64,000 bases of DNA. Origin: Edaphochlamys debaryana. Taxonomy: Eukaryota; Chlorophyta; Chlorophyceae; Chlamydomonadales. Shown here one piece after another: positions 1 through 12,300 of the stretch (positions within the stretch are counted from its first letter, which is position 1; each line of letters opens with the position of its first letter). Made by a program: the position numbers and the translations under genes. Under the pieces are notes generated by a model. The model was not told the origin of the DNA. It worked only from the letters and a program-made list of their open reading frames with translations, and did no database searches. The DNA is taken from the NCBI GenBank assembly GCA_016858145.1, contig JAEHOE010000075.1:186001-250000 (forward strand). The letters are read 5' to 3'.

Positions 1-3000
1 TGCGCACGCGGGTGGGTGAAGGCAGGAGTGGGCCGATGCTGAGTAGGAGGGGGCACGATATGCAGCAGCGTGGCATTGCCGCGGCCAACAGTCTCAACAA
101 CAGTCAACACCGGTCCCTGGCTAGCCACGACGTTCAGCTGCCGACGACCCTTCTTGGCGTCTCTCCCTACAACGAACGAGGACTGGCCCTGGCGGCTGAG
201 GGATTGCCGTACCTTGCAGACGCCGTTGCACTCGTGCGTCTGGAAGAAGAGCTTGGCGCCCTCCTCTCCCAGGTTGGTGGAGGTGAAGCGGTCCAGGTGC
301 TCTCCGCAGTGCACGGCGGGGTCGGTCAGCACGAAGCGACCGTCCGCCAGCACGCCCTGCACAGCACAGCACGGAACGGAACGGAACGGGATGGCACGGG
401 ATGGAGTGGAGGAGGGAGGCATACCGCACGCGGGCGGGAGCTGGGGCCCAGAGCGAGATCAAGTACTGCTGCATCCGTGACGGGAAGCCCAGCTCTGCCG
501 GGCCGTCGGCCCAGCCCAGCTCTTGCCCCCTGGGACCGCCGAGTCGAGGGCAGTCCTTGCGTCAGCCTGAGTTGCCTTGCTGCCCTCCCCCGGTCCCCCT
601 CCCCCCGGCCCCCCACCTGCAGGTCCGTGACCATGAGCACGCCGTCGGAGAACTGGTGCGTCCAGTGGGTGAAGGCCTGGGGCAGAGGGGTGGGGGGGCA
701 GAGGAGCGGCGGAGAGGGCTCAGCGCGCGGGGCGAGGGTGGCGTCGAGGGCGAGCCCATCCCCGCGTCTTCACCCGACAGCCCCGAATCTTCACACGACA
801 ATCCCATGTGCGCACGTGGCTAGCATGGGAAACCCCCAAGCCGTGAGGCACACAGCCGCTCGCACCAAGAGGCCCTTGATCCACCGGCCGGGGCCCCCTC
901 GCTCAGTGAACCGTGTGCGTTTGCGTCCGTGGCCACGCACCCTCACGCACCTGCAGCGTGGCCCGGTAGTCGTTGGCGTTGACGTAGCCCGCGTTGTTGG
1001 AGAAGCGAGTGAAGGCGCCGCCCTGGAGCAGCGGCTCGGCCGTGAACCAGCGTTTCTCCTCGGGGCAGCCGGACTCTGCGGGCCGGGGCGGACGCAGGCG
1101 GGGTACCGGTACGTGCACGTCAGGGAGTGGGTTTGATTCGAGCATGAGTCGGCACGGAGGGAGGAAGAGGGCGGGGCGTGCAAGCACGGAGGTCGCGGGC
1201 TCTGCATGGGGACCCGCATCCTGTGGGGGAAAGACGCGGACCCGCGGCACCCCGCCCCGTACCTGTGACGCGCAGCAGAGACACGGGCACGAAGCTGATT
1301 TCCTTGGCTTGGACGTTCTTCAGCCTTGCCTGGAGGTGCGGAAGGAGCGTGTTTTGGGAACTCAAGCAAGAGAAGTGGCAGGCTCGACCTCAGGTCAGCA
1401 CCACATAGGCTGCCGTGTGGTGCATGCCCGCCCACAGCCCCCCTCCCCACGCACCCACCCACCAATCCATCCAACTACGTCAACTCCCACCCAGCCCCCC
1501 CACCTGCGTGTTGAACTCTGCCGCCAGCACCTCCGCCACCACCTGAGTCTCCATCTGCTCCAGGTACCGCTCCCTGCGGTGCACCTGGGGGCGGAGCGTG
1601 GTGGGAGGGGCGTCCCTCAAGAGAGCCCTGCGCCCGAACGCAGGCACGGCATTACGCATGGCAGGGCCGTGCCCCCCGTCCGCACGCTCGCCAGCCAGTG
1701 CGGGGTGCTTTCTCAGAAATCCTGTCACTGCTCTCCACCTTCAAATCCCCGCCAAGCCAGCCCGCCAGAGCGCCCTCCGATATCTTCCTCGTCCTTCGTC
1801 ACTCCCCGCCGCCGCACTGCACGCACCTGCACCTCGGTCTTGCAGCTGGGCCGCTTGAAGCGCTTCATCACCAGCTGCTGCTGCTGCTGCTGCTGCGAGC
1901 GTGGAGAGCCGGTGGAAGCACTGGGGGTGGCGTTGACGGCGTAAAAGGGCCAGCGCGTGACGCCGTCCGAGGCAAACGGCTGCGCCGCAATCTTGATGGT
2001 CCGGATGTCGCTGTTTGGCACAAGGGGCAGCGGCTTGCCGGCGCGGACGTCTGATAGCAGCCGGGCGGCGCTGTAGATGCCGATGGGTAGGCCGACCTTT
2101 TGCGCCGACACAGGCACCTGCGCAGCGTGAGGGGCGCAGGGCGGAGAGGGAGCGGCGCTATTGGGCTTCAAGCGAGGGGAAAAGCCGTCAGACATGCGTG
2201 AACACGAAGAGGGGGGCATGCTTCTCCTGTAACAAGAGGTGTGGTTCATGAGTGCCACTCAGGACACAGCCCCCCACTCTGGCACGCACCTCTCGTTCCT
2301 TGGTCCAGTCGGGCACGAGTCTGCTTATGGGCAGGCGTATGACCTCGCGTCGCCCGCTGCGGCCGAGGCCGCGCACCGGGGCGGTCGCAAGGGTGCCGGC
2401 GACGGTGGACGAGCACACTTCGACGATGAGCTCCGGCAGCTGACTCACGTTGCTCAGCGTGTCCGACTGCCGGCACATTTGGAAAGGACGCAGGGCGGGG
2501 TCATGTCATACGGGCTGACGCTACACCACGCGGAAGGGCATCCCTTGGGGTGGGGATATGGCAGCTTTCGGGACCACGTGCGGGAAGGGTGCAGCGCCCC
2601 CCCACCCGAGTGCCCTGGCTCAAGACATTAGAGTGAGCGCGCCAGCAGCCCTGCACGCACCTGGATCCAGTCGGGGTCCCCGCACTCCTCACGGAAAGTG
2701 TCGATCATCTTTTGGGTGCAAGAGTTGAGGTGGGCAAAGTAATACTTCTGCGGGCGGACGGAATGGGAAGGGGCGGGGGCCGAACGGGCGGGTGAGCACG
2801 CGGTGACGACATCAAGTCTCACACGCACGACCCTTGTTTCTATCTCGGGGGAATCCGCCCGCCCCTGCCGCCCCTACCCCCCTCCCCCCAGCCCCTCGCG
2901 CACCGTCACGCAGGCGCCCCGGCGCAGACGGTCCAGGATGTCCGCCCCGCTGCGACCGTTTTTGTCGCCCTCGGGGTAGGCGTCGCGCTTGGGGTTCGCG

Positions 3001-4445
3001 GTGCAGTCGAAAGTGTGGTACCGCTGCCCGTGCATGGGCGCGTCGGCGATATGGACGAGCAGGCGGTTGGCCGAGCGCCAGCTCAGCGCCGCGGCCGCCT
3101 CGAGGCCCGAGAACACATCCTCCGCGTCGTCGTCACCCCCGTCGGCCTTGATGCCGGCCACGAAGTCCTGGAACACGCGGTCGCCCTCCTGGCCCCCGGC
3201 CGTGACGCTGCTGCGGGCGGAAGCGCTGCGGGGAAACTCCACGAAGTCGAGGCTGGTGATGGGCGCGGCGTCGTTGTAGTCCCTGGGGGGCAGGGGTAGG
3301 GGGTGGGGTGAGGGGTTGGGGGCGGGCGTGGGCGTGGGCGTGGCGGGCATGAAGCAGATGTGCATGTGCAATGCAACACAGGTAAGATGCATGGGGTCCG
3401 GGCGGGAGCTGGCAGCGGGCAGTACCGAGTTGGTGAAGGGTGGAAAGCACTGACACCGGAGGCCATAAGAACATTCGGTGCCCTTGCCCTCCCTATCAGA
3501 ACCGGTCGGGTGGGGAGGGCTGGGGGGGGGGGGGGTGTTGCGTGGCGTTTGGGCTTCGGGGCAGGTGCTGGCGGGATCTAGGGGTGCGAGTCTGGTTTTC
3601 TGCTGTCCTTCGACTTTTGTGCCTGTGTGCTTCAGCTTTCTTCTTTTCTGGTTGACCCTGCCGCTCTCTTTTGCTGTCTCTGGTTCTCTGGCTCTCTGCT
3701 GTCTCTGGCTCTCTGGCTGCTCTGACCTCTGGTGTAACAACCGGCACGTGAAAAAAAAAAAGAACCAGAAACCAGCTGTCTTTGTTCTCCCCGCGTGCTC
3801 TCACCTGTAGCATACGAAAGCAACGCGGAGGCACAGTGCTGGGAAGCGGTCGCGGACCGCTCGCGCGATGCTGTTAACCTCCTTCCGCACAGTGTCAATG
3901 CTCTTCTGCGAAGGCGGGGCCAAAGGGAGGGCAGTGAGGGCGAGGAGGGGGAGGGGGAATGAGACGGGGGGCGACACGGCAGGACCGCCGGAAGCTTGGC
4001 CGCGGTGACCCGCACTGACCTGCATGCTTCCTGTCCCGTCCACGACAAAGGCCAAGTCCAGCTCCTGGGAGAGCAGCACCATACGCGATATTTCATCGCG
4101 GCGCGTTCGGGTGCGCGTTTGCCTCTCGAGTGCGGCCCTCAACTCCTCATTCTGGCGCTCGAGCTGCTCGTTGCGCTCGCGGGCCTGGGTACCGACCGCT
4201 GCAAGGAGCTGTTCCAGCATGCGCTGGACTTCATCGCTCTCCCGCGTGATCGACCGCTTCTCAGGGCTACGTCCATCTAACCGCTTATGGTTCAGTAGGA
4301 GAGAGTTCACTGCGGCAGCGATGCCGGGGTTGCACAGCGTCGAGCTTGCAGAATCGGACGACGGGCGAGTTGCATCAGGAGCGCTGGTCCGGAAGCGCTT
4401 CAGCAGCTCTGAGAGCTGCTCGATGTCCTTGACCTGTGATGCCAT
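1..4445 (-). CDS. vWA domain plus alpha-kinase protein (gene A, 3' end outside window)
   Basis: Atypical Ser/Thr kinase of the vWA/alpha-kinase (VWKA-like, MHCK/EF2K) class. Exons read on the minus strand: 4445-4020, 3905-3805, 3282-2904, 2747-2661, 2466-2290, 2117-1827, 1584-1504, 1329-1263, 1075-951, 676-617 and 357 to the edge. The start is the first ATG (MASQVKDIEQ); an upstream in-frame extension begins with TTG and is not used. A coiled-coil N-terminus (ERNEQLERQNEELRAALE) precedes the vWA domain, which has a MIDAS-type FVVDGTGSM, DYND, an acidic GGDDDAEDVFSGLE block and HIADAPMHGQRYH. The alpha-kinase part runs from about PFASDGVTRWPFYAVN through LVMKRFK and VVAEVLAAEFN to FSDGVLMVTDLQG, LTDPAVHC and the zinc-site motif HECNGVC. 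The last exon stays open to position 1, so the C-terminus is not seen. Domain identity is secure; substrates are unknown. Confidence 0.88.
1870..1898 (-). repeat. coding CAG repeat (polyGln) inside the alpha-kinase domain
   Basis: A run of seven CAG codons (CTG on the plus strand) encodes QQQQQQQ directly before the LVMKRFK strand of gene A, in the kinase N-lobe. It lies within a 291-nt exon that stays in frame. Confidence 0.85.
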
Positions 4446-4775
4446 CTGTTTGGTTACGCGCAGCGACTGTTGGTGGTGCAAGGTTAGTTGTTTTGGCCTG
4501 AGTGCTCACCCTCTCAGCTTGACACGCGGGTCCACTCCATGGCCCCTTTTATGGTCCCCAGGGAGCGATGCGGGGGGCCGGAGGACCTTACGGGGCCTGG
4601 GGCCAAGGCTGGGTCCGTTTGGGCCCGCCTCAGATTGGCGCGCTCGGAATCGGGGCCTGCTTGGCCCCAGCCGTGGGCCCAGGACTCAGCCAGGACTGGC
4701 AATCTGACCTGTTTCCAACAAACACACATAGGTCACATCCGAACAGCGCCTGCCGGCTGGTGCACTACCTCGCCC
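4446..4775. promoter_or_regulatory. divergent promoter region between genes A and B
   Basis: About 330 bp separate the two start codons. The part at 4580-4700 is dense in GGGCC/GGCCC words (gggcctggggcc, tttgggcccgcc, cttggccccag, gtgggcccagg), resembling plant site II (TGGGCY) elements. No TATA box was seen. Regulatory function is inferred. Confidence 0.45.
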
Positions 4776-7146
4776 ATGGCAGAGGCCGCCTCAGCGCTCG
4801 GCGCTGTCATTTCCCTTGCTATCGCGGTCGAGAAGAAGCTTGTGGAGGTGAAAGATCTTCACCGCGACGGAGTTTATCTTGCGAACGTGGTTCGGCGACT
4901 GCGTGGCCTGCTGGAAAGCTCCAAAGCTGAGTTCCTCGCTAAAGAGGAGGCAACACGGCAGCCGTTGCAGGTAATAGCATCAGCTCGGAGCCTCAGGCAC
5001 TGTGCGGATGCCAAACACATTCGAGTGCCGTCTTCGCCACCTCCCCGCCCACGGTCTGAGCGAGCCCCTCCCCGCCCTGCCTGCTCCAGGACATTCTGCA
5101 CCTCTTAGGCGCCATTAAGCGCCTGGTCAAGAAGAAGCTCAACCGCGGCCCCATCTACAAGTTCCTCTTCTCGGGTCAGTGCGCGTGGAGCGTGTGTGTT
5201 CACCCGCGGCGGGCATGTGTCTGGCATGTCTGGGGGGTACGGTGAAGGACCCCAGCGGGGTGCACTCTGCAGAGTCGCGCCTGGACGGCTAGGCCGCGCT
5301 TGCCCACGGTCCGTCCACAAGGACCCTTGTGGAAGACGCGGAAGCCTCACGGCCATCCCCTCCTGCTTTGACGCCAAGCAGGTCGGATCCTGCAGCGGAT
5401 CTCAGACGTGGGCACGCAGCTCGACCGCCACCTAGGCGTGCTGCAGTTCGCCCTTGGGCTGCAGGTACGGGTTGGTGCTCGGTCGTTGTGGGAGGGGCCA
5501 AGGCGACGGGCCAAGGGGTGCCCTGGCATTTTTATGCCCGGCTGGCCTTCAAGGGCCGGAGTGCTCCTCCACCTCGCTCACCGGCTTGCCTCCCCTGCGT
5601 CGCGTTCCGCCCCTCCTACGCCCCCCACCCTCGACCTTTGCCAGGCCCATCACGACGTGACTCGCCAGTTCGCACAACTGCGCGCCGATGTGGCCGGTCT
5701 GGCCGCGTCCCTCAAGACCTTGGGCGCCTTCCGGGCGGAGGCTGAGGCCCTCCGCCGCAGCGTCCACGCGACGCTGCTGTCCGGGCGGGCCGCTCTGCCC
5801 GAGCCCGGGAGGCTGCTGACCATCGTGGAGGAGTCCGTGACGCGAACGGTCCAGAGGAATGAGGCGGGAGTGGTGCCGGAGGCAGGCGCTCGTTCCGATG
5901 CGGTAAGTGAGGAAGGCGGCTGGCACTGCATGCAGCCCAGGCGGGTTTGACGGATGGCAAGCGGGGCAGGGGTGCCGGAAGGAGTGCCTCCCGGCGCCTC
6001 GCACGCCTTCTCATAACCCTCCCCTCCGCTACCATCACCACCGCCGCGCTCCGTCCCGCCGTGCAGACCTTCCTGAGCCGCGAGGTGGGGCGGCTCATGC
6101 GCGACCTCGGCGCCGCGTCCGGCGGTACGGGGCCGGCGGCGGCCGGAACGGAGGCTGGCCGCCTGAGGCTCCTGATGCTGGTCCTGGGCATTCCCGACGG
6201 CATTCCCAAGCCCTTCATCTGCCGCCTGGGTAACACCCTGATGCGGAACCCGGTCAGTGCACGGCTTGGGGGGTGGGGACGCGCGGGCGGTCTCGTGCCA
6301 GGCGCTGTAGCCACCCTTTACCGGCGGGCACATAGTCACACCGCTTCGGGCCTGCCGAACGCAGCACTGACCGGCCGACCGTTGCCATCGCGTGCAGGTG
6401 TTTGTGCGGGGCTACCCAGGCCGGTGCTACGAGGAGGCAACGGTTCTTGCTCGACTCACTAGCGCCGCAGGCCAGTCGCCAAAGGGTAAGCTTTTATGCG
6501 TGATCCAGAGGTGGTAGAGGCCCTGGCGGCGGCGGGAGCGACGGTCTCGTGGGCCGCTAGCTGTTTGACCAAGCTGGGCAGATGCCTACGCCTGAGGGTG
6601 GTGGGTAAAGCTCAGGACAAGCACTGCGGACGTGTCTGTGATACCGAGCACTGGTGCGTGCCTCGCATGCCCCCCCGCAGCCGGCGTCCTGCTGTCCGAT
6701 GACGCATTGCGCCGCAAGATCCGGGCATGGCTGGACGCTCACGTGCTGTCGTACGAGCAGGTGGATGCGCTCCTCCTGCTTCAGCAACGCCTGAGGTCCG
6801 GTGCGGCCGCCCCGGCGCCGCCGCAGCCAACCGCTACTCCGCGCCCGCCAGCGCTTGCGGTGCCCGGCACGCCGGGCAGGGGCGGCACGGGCGGAGGCGG
6901 GCTGGGCCCCGGCGCCCTGCCCCGAGCCCAGTCGAGCCGCCCTGTGCCCCCGTCGCCGTCCACCCCTACAACCCCCGCTGGGCAGCCGAGGGGTTTAAAG
7001 AAGACGAGTGAGCGGTCATCCCTGCTCCAGGCTATGCGTCTTGCTTGCAATTCGCCTTGACCTCTTTCAGAGAGACGCCCCTCTTCCTTGACTGCTTGGC
7101 TGACGCTTCACGTTTCCGCCCCGTAGTTTCCTGGGCTCCGAGCTAG
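4776..7146 (+). CDS. MLKL/HeLo-like helical-bundle protein (gene B)
   Basis: Predicted 413 aa in eight exons: 4776-4970, 5090-5174, 5382-5464, 5645-5902, 6067-6252, 6398-6485, 6681-7007 and 7127-7146; all phases join in frame. The start is ATG of MAEAASALGAVISLAIAVEK, a start context shared with paralog C. Residues 1-120 read as amphipathic helices (EVKDLHRDGVYLANVVRRLR, then KFLFSGRILQRISDVGTQLD) in a pattern resembling the four-helix N-terminal bundle of MLKL and related HeLo-type proteins. Further helices follow, then a conserved C-terminal block (SDDALRRKIRAWLDAHVLSY) and a Pro-rich tail ending ISWAPS. No kinase or enzyme domain is visible. In the family analogy the bundle acts at membranes, but nothing here proves it. 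Gene C downstream is a tandem paralog. A TGTAA signal lies at 7548. The gene is sure; the fold is an inference. Confidence 0.8.
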
Positions 7147-8508
7147 GCTACGTGCGGGAGAGCGCTCAGGTGCGTGGCTCCTCCAAGGCTGCAACCCCCT
7201 CCTGACTGCCTCCTGTGCCCCCCCGGCCCGTTCATCATGCGCGCATCCCAGCGTTCCCAGGGGCTTGCCTGGGTACCGTACAACTTCTGGCCGCCGGTGC
7301 ATCAAGCGACAATGACACTGCCCGCCTCCGCGCAGGTTTCAGGGCATGTACGCTGGCGCGCCGTGGTCGCCACCTCCTGGTTGACAACCAACCGACCCAG
7401 GATGACACACCAGCTGCCCTGCTTTTGACGGCCTTGCGTGCGCAAGGAAGATCTGATGCCGGTATGCTGTGCGTGCAGAGTGCTTCAGCTAGCGGATGCA
7501 GTCCCAAGATAACTGAATAGCTGCCCTGTGTTGGCGTCGTGGTCGCGTGTAAGGTGTGATCTGGTGTGCAGTGGTGGTGCTGATGAGCCCTTGGTGGTAG
7601 TGCACGTGAGCAGTCAAGCACATCGCAGTGATCAAGCGGCACTGTCCTGCCAGGCTGGCTTCCGTTGACTGGGGCCGTTTTGAGTCACCGGTAGGTGACA
7701 GCTTCCCTCAGGTCATGTGAAGGGGCAGCTTGCCGGTGGGAACCAGGTGGATTCATGCCAAGTGTTCTGGATTGATCGGACTAAGAAGTGACATAGGGTC
7801 GCTGGAGACTTGCTTGGGCACACATGGGTAGACGCTGGGCGCAGCAAACAAAGGCAGGCTGCTCTGGTGACAACTGATGGAGCGACAAGTGTGGGCAAAG
7901 GGAGAAAGCCAGCGCGCACAGGAGGATTGCCTGTCAGACTTAGAGGACGCCGGTGCGGGCTCTGAGGCAGACGCCAAGAGCGGGATGTGGTCTCTTGCTG
8001 CGGGCAGTGCGGGCGCTCATGTCGACCAGATGTCGACAGCACCCCGCGTGCGCTGCTGTAATACCGATGATCGCCACCTCGTGGACGACAGACGGCGATA
8101 GACAGTGTAGGGCATGCGCCTTTCGCCAATTGACAGCAGCTACGAGAGCGCCACTCTCAAAGTCCGCCACTCGAAGTCGACGACGAGGGGGGACAAAGGG
8201 GGGCTGTCGGCCCGGTTGGCACGGGTCGGCACGGCCACAGGCAGGGGCTTCTCTACGTGCACGCACACAAGTGGTGTGATGAAATCATCTGCTTCACCGC
8301 CAATTGAGGAGTCCGCACCGACGTGCCCATGACGCCGGCCCTGGGCCTCGGGCTAGGCCCGTCGCAACCGGCCCGACCGGGCCCAAAGAGATTGGCGCTT
8401 CCCGCTCACCGCGCTCCGCGGCCCTCACACTGTCACTACGCAGACTGTATTACCGTAGATACCCTCACACCTCAAGACAACTCTCAGTGCGCGACCTCGG
8501 CCCATCCA
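7147..8508. other. intergenic region between B and C
   Basis: No supportable gene. It holds the probable 3' UTR of B, with TGTAA at 7548-7552, and upstream sequence of C. A GGGCC-rich stretch lies at 8337-8395 (ccctgggcctcgggc, cgggcccaaag), followed by a relatively A/T-richer 8430-8490. Open frames here look like chance. Confidence 0.6.
7548..7552 (+). terminator. possible polyadenylation signal TGTAA for gene B
   Basis: TGTAA about 400 nt after the B stop codon. It matches the chlorophyte polyadenylation motif; a 5-mer this short can also occur by chance. Confidence 0.35.
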
Positions 8509-10426
8509 ATGGCAGAGGCCGCTTCCGCGCTAGGTGCAGCCATCTCTCTTGCTATCGCGGTTGAGCAGAAGCTCGAGGAGGTGAAAGATCTTCACCGCGA
8601 CGGAGCTTACCTTGCATACATCGTTGGGCAGCTTCGTTTCCTACTTGAGAGCTCGAGAGCGCATTTCCTCGCGAAGGGCGAGGCAACGCGGCAGCCGCTG
8701 CTGGTGAGCGACGGCCTTGCAAGGGCTTGCTCCCGTGCCGTGCCTCGCGCCACAACCCTACTCGCCCCGCGCCTCCTCGCCAGCCCATCGACCGCTCCGC
8801 GCCCCCCCTCCTCCAGGACCTCCTGCACGCGCTAGGCTGCATCGATAGCCTGGTGGAGGAGAACCTCCGACGTGGCCCCATCTACCAGTTCATCTACTCG
8901 GGTGAGCCGCGCAGTGCAACCTGAAATGAGGCCCAGCTGTGCCCTGCCGTGCGTGTGCTGGCCGAGGGGCGGCCGGGGACCTGCCAAGGGCTTGACTGCT
9001 TCACGACGAGGTTCCTCGCTCGTCCTATGCCCGGCAGGCCGTATCCTGCAGCGGATCTCCGTCGTGAGCACGCAGCTCGTGCTCCACCTCAACGTGCTGC
9101 AAGCCGCTCTGGGCGTGCAGGTGCGGCTGGAGGCGGGGCGGGCCTTGCGTCCCACGACGCACACACACGCACAACGCACGTCGGCCCCTCTCAGTCAAGG
9201 TCAACTTAGGTACCGAAGTCCGCTCCAACTAACGGCTGAAGAGTAACCTTCGTCGGGGTCCCATATGTCAATCCCCCTCTGCCAGGCCAACCACGACGTG
9301 TCCCGCCGCTTCGGCCAGCTGTGCGCCCAGGTGGCGGGTCTGGACGCGTCCCTCAAGACCCTGCTCGCCTACAGGGCCGACTCGGAGGCCCTGCGCCGCA
9401 GCGTCAAGGCAGACCTGCAGTCCGGCTCGGCCGCTCTGCCCGAGCCCGGGCGGCTGCTGAGCATCGTGGAGGAGTCCGTGACGCGCTCGCTGCGGAGGGC
9501 CCAGGCGGGGGCGGGGGCGGGTGCTCGTGCCGAGGCGGTGAGTGGGGAGGGCACCGGGCAGGACGTGAACAGCCTAGGCGTGGGGGTTCAGGGTCTGTGA
9601 GTGGCTGGAGTGAGGGGCAGGGGTTTGCATACGGGAGGGATGCCCTGAAGGGCACCAGAGTAGGGCCGTTGACTGCGCAAGGATGCGGAGGAGGAATTGC
9701 AGCGGGCTAGGGCATTGCAAGCTAGTACCCACAACCCCCTTCCAAGGTCCCCCGCCCTCGGCCCCCCTCCGACTCCCGTTCAGGACGTTGCGGACCGGCT
9801 TCTGCGCAACCGCGGCGTGGCGGCACCCGCACAGAGGCCAGCAGGTGGGAGGGAGTGCGTCTCTGCTCCACACTTGCCCTGCAGTCCCCGCCGCCCAGCA
9901 GCTTCACTCCACGCGTGGGACCATGTGTCTCACAATGAATATTGACGCTGCTGCCCCCCTGCCCTCCCACAGCCCGTATCCTGGCGGCCGATGACGCCTT
10001 GCAGCGCGAAATCCGCGCATGGCTCGAGGATAACGCGATGTCGTACGAGCAGGCCGACGCCCTTATCCTCCTCCAGCAGCGCCTGAGGCCCGACGCCGCC
10101 GCCCCAGCGCCGCCGCAGCCAGCCGCCACTCTGCGTCCGGGCCCCCCGCCGGAGCTTGCGGTCCCTGACACCCCTGGCAGGGGCGGTGCGGGAGCCGGTG
10201 GGCTGGGCCCCGGTGCCCTGCCCCGAGCCCAGTCGAGCCGCCCCGTGCCTTGCTCTCCCTCAACGCCTTTGCAGCTGAGGACGCTGCAGAAGCTGGGTGA
10301 GTGGCGGACATACTTTTGGCTATCGGTGTGTGACTCGCCTGCCATGGCCCTAAGCCCTGCCTGGTTACGACCTTCGCTGTTGGCATCTACCCCCTTATCC
10401 CCACAGCTTCGTGGACATCTAGCTAG
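8509..10426 (+). CDS. MLKL/HeLo-like helical-bundle protein, shorter paralog (gene C)
   Basis: Predicted 339 aa in seven exons: 8509-8703, 8817-8901, 9038-9120, 9286-9537, 9784-9844, 9973-10296 and 10407-10426. The first three exons match those of B in length exactly (195, 85 and 83 nt), and the last is again 20 nt, ending SWTSS where B ends SWAPS. The N-terminus (MAEAASALGAAISLAIAVEQ, EVKDLHRDGAYLAYIVGQLR) and the block SIVEESVTRSLRRAQ are closely similar to B. The region between SIVEESV and ADDALQREIRAWLEDNAMSY is much shorter: one 61-nt exon stands where B has exons of 186 and 88 nt. So B and C are tandem duplicates that diverged by loss or gain of middle exons. The putative bundle role is the same as for B. 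Confidence 0.8.
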
Positions 10427-10502
10427 GCTCAAGTGAGGGGGGCGCGCGGACGGGGCTTTCACGGCAGCCGCACCGGCGGCGCACATAGAAGTGGTGGGAA
10501 TG

Positions 10503-10508
10503 AATAAA
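10503..10508 (+). terminator. possible AATAAA polyadenylation signal of gene C
   Basis: AATAAA lies 77 nt after the C stop codon, in the sense orientation. No TGTAA is this close. Confidence 0.35.
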
Positions 10509-12204
10509 GACTCTGGCCAGAGGCCAAGGTGGGGCAAGTTCATGCGCAGGCCAAAGCTCTGAGAAGCAGGACATGCCGGACTGGCAGGCGAGGTAGTAAG
10601 GAGGGCTTGAGCTCAGAGCCTTCTAGCAGGTTTATACCTTCACAGTCATTTGATTTTGATGCTTGGGGACGGGATGAGATGTTTTGGCGGGTTTGACGAG
10701 GGTGAACTGCTCGAGGGGGGGAACACGGCCGCGCCCGGTGGACCCAAGGAGGCGTGTACTTGTATTACCGGTAGCCTGCGGACTCCGGCAACACGGGCGC
10801 GGCGCGCGGGGCCCTGGGGGCAGTTCTGGGGATTTATGCGTGGTCTAGCGGTTGTAGGGCCCAGGACTTACTATGAGCTACGGGCAGGCACAAATGTTGC
10901 GTGGACCCCGGGCTGAACAGTATGCGTTAGCGGCTGGCCAGCTATGCCCACTTGGCCTTCTGAGCGGCACCCAGGACGTGGGTTGATGCAGCTGGATGCA
11001 GGTTGAGGCACGTATTGCCGCATTGAGGCACATGGAGAAGTCCCAGTGGGTCCCCGTCAGCGTCATGGGACTGAGCAGCAGTAATACTTGGCGGTGAGCA
11101 CGTGCTGCTGGGCGTGGATGGCAGGGAGGCGCGTGCTTCACATACATGCAGACTAGGTCCTTGTTTAGTCACGGGTTGTGAGGTCACGGTTGTAAGACCT
11201 GGTTGGCTATACCATGAACTGCAGACAGGCCTTCGCAGGCCAAGGTAAGTTGGGGACGGTGAATGGCAGGAGATTGGGGGGACGAGGAATGGCAGGAGAA
11301 GCGGGGGATCAGGGGGGAGAGATAGAGCAACGCCCAAAGAATTTGGATCTCGGAAGAGCAAGCCATACTACCAGGCTGCTCACCGTTCGGTTAGGGCTGG
11401 GGAGTACTCAGGTCAGGGCACGGGGGAGGACGGGTCGGCGTCGGGCACGAACGTTTTGAGCTGGCACGGGGGAGGGCCGAGGGGGGGCTCCATCGGATCC
11501 TGCTCACCCAGTCACCCATACGCGCACAGAGATGCACGTCTACACCTACGAGCTCTTTCGGTCCTCACAGCCACTGTCAAAGTGCAGCCATCCGTCAAAG
11601 TGCAGCCAAGCTGCATGCTAGCGGCAGGGAAACGCAGAAGCCCAAGACGTAGCCCATCGTTGATTGTGCGCGAAAAAGCTTACTTGCAGAGCTGGCTGCC
11701 TTCGGTGCCTGCGGAGGCCAACAACATCGGCAGGTTGCCGGTCCCAGCTCTGGTCCCCGCCGCAGGCAGGTGCGCCCGGGCTTATTGGGATGTCATAGGC
11801 ACCCGAAAAAGGTTTGGTCCGGGCTGAGGAAAGCCTTGCTGGAGACGCCTTGCCGAAGAAGTATGTGACAGCTTTCGCGCTGGGCTCCGCTTAGTGCCTA
11901 TATTGTGACAAGCCTGAACCGTTGGCAGCTCTCTTTCAACTTCTAGGGGCCCTGCATGCCGCAACACGTCTGTGCACCTTGCAGGCGATGCAGCATGGGC
12001 TCCTTGCGCGGCGTCAAAGCATTTCCACGACACAACAGCCACGGTGGCAGGGCACAGTTCGTCGTTCGTGGCAGGGCCCCTCAGGGCCCGTGCCGCCTAC
12101 CTATCCCCCTGTGCCAAGGACCGCGTCGCGCCCAGCCAGCCGAATCCTATGGCTGAACCCTTGCGCAGCGCGCGTGACAGCAGGCAGGTGGCAGGCGGAC
12201 CACG

Positions 12205-12300
12205 GGGCCGCGGGGCTTGGCCCGAGGGTTTACCCCGGGCCGCAAGCGGGCACCCCTCGGGCCTGGATCCCCCAGGCCCGGCTGCGGGCCCGCTCAGTCC
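12205..12300 (+). promoter_or_regulatory. GGGCC-rich promoter block of gene D
   Basis: A dense set of GGCCC/GGGCC words about 130-220 nt upstream of the D start codon, like those upstream of B, C, I and J. Function is inferred from position and recurrence only. Confidence 0.35.

Noticed and set aside
12..1136. 374-codon plus-strand open frame at the left edge
   Set aside because: It lies antisense to alpha-kinase exons whose minus-strand motifs (HECNGVC, VLMVTDLQ) are clear.
4446..4481. N-terminal extension of gene A beginning HHQQSLRVTKQ
   Set aside because: It opens with TTG rather than ATG; the first ATG at 4445 gives a good start.
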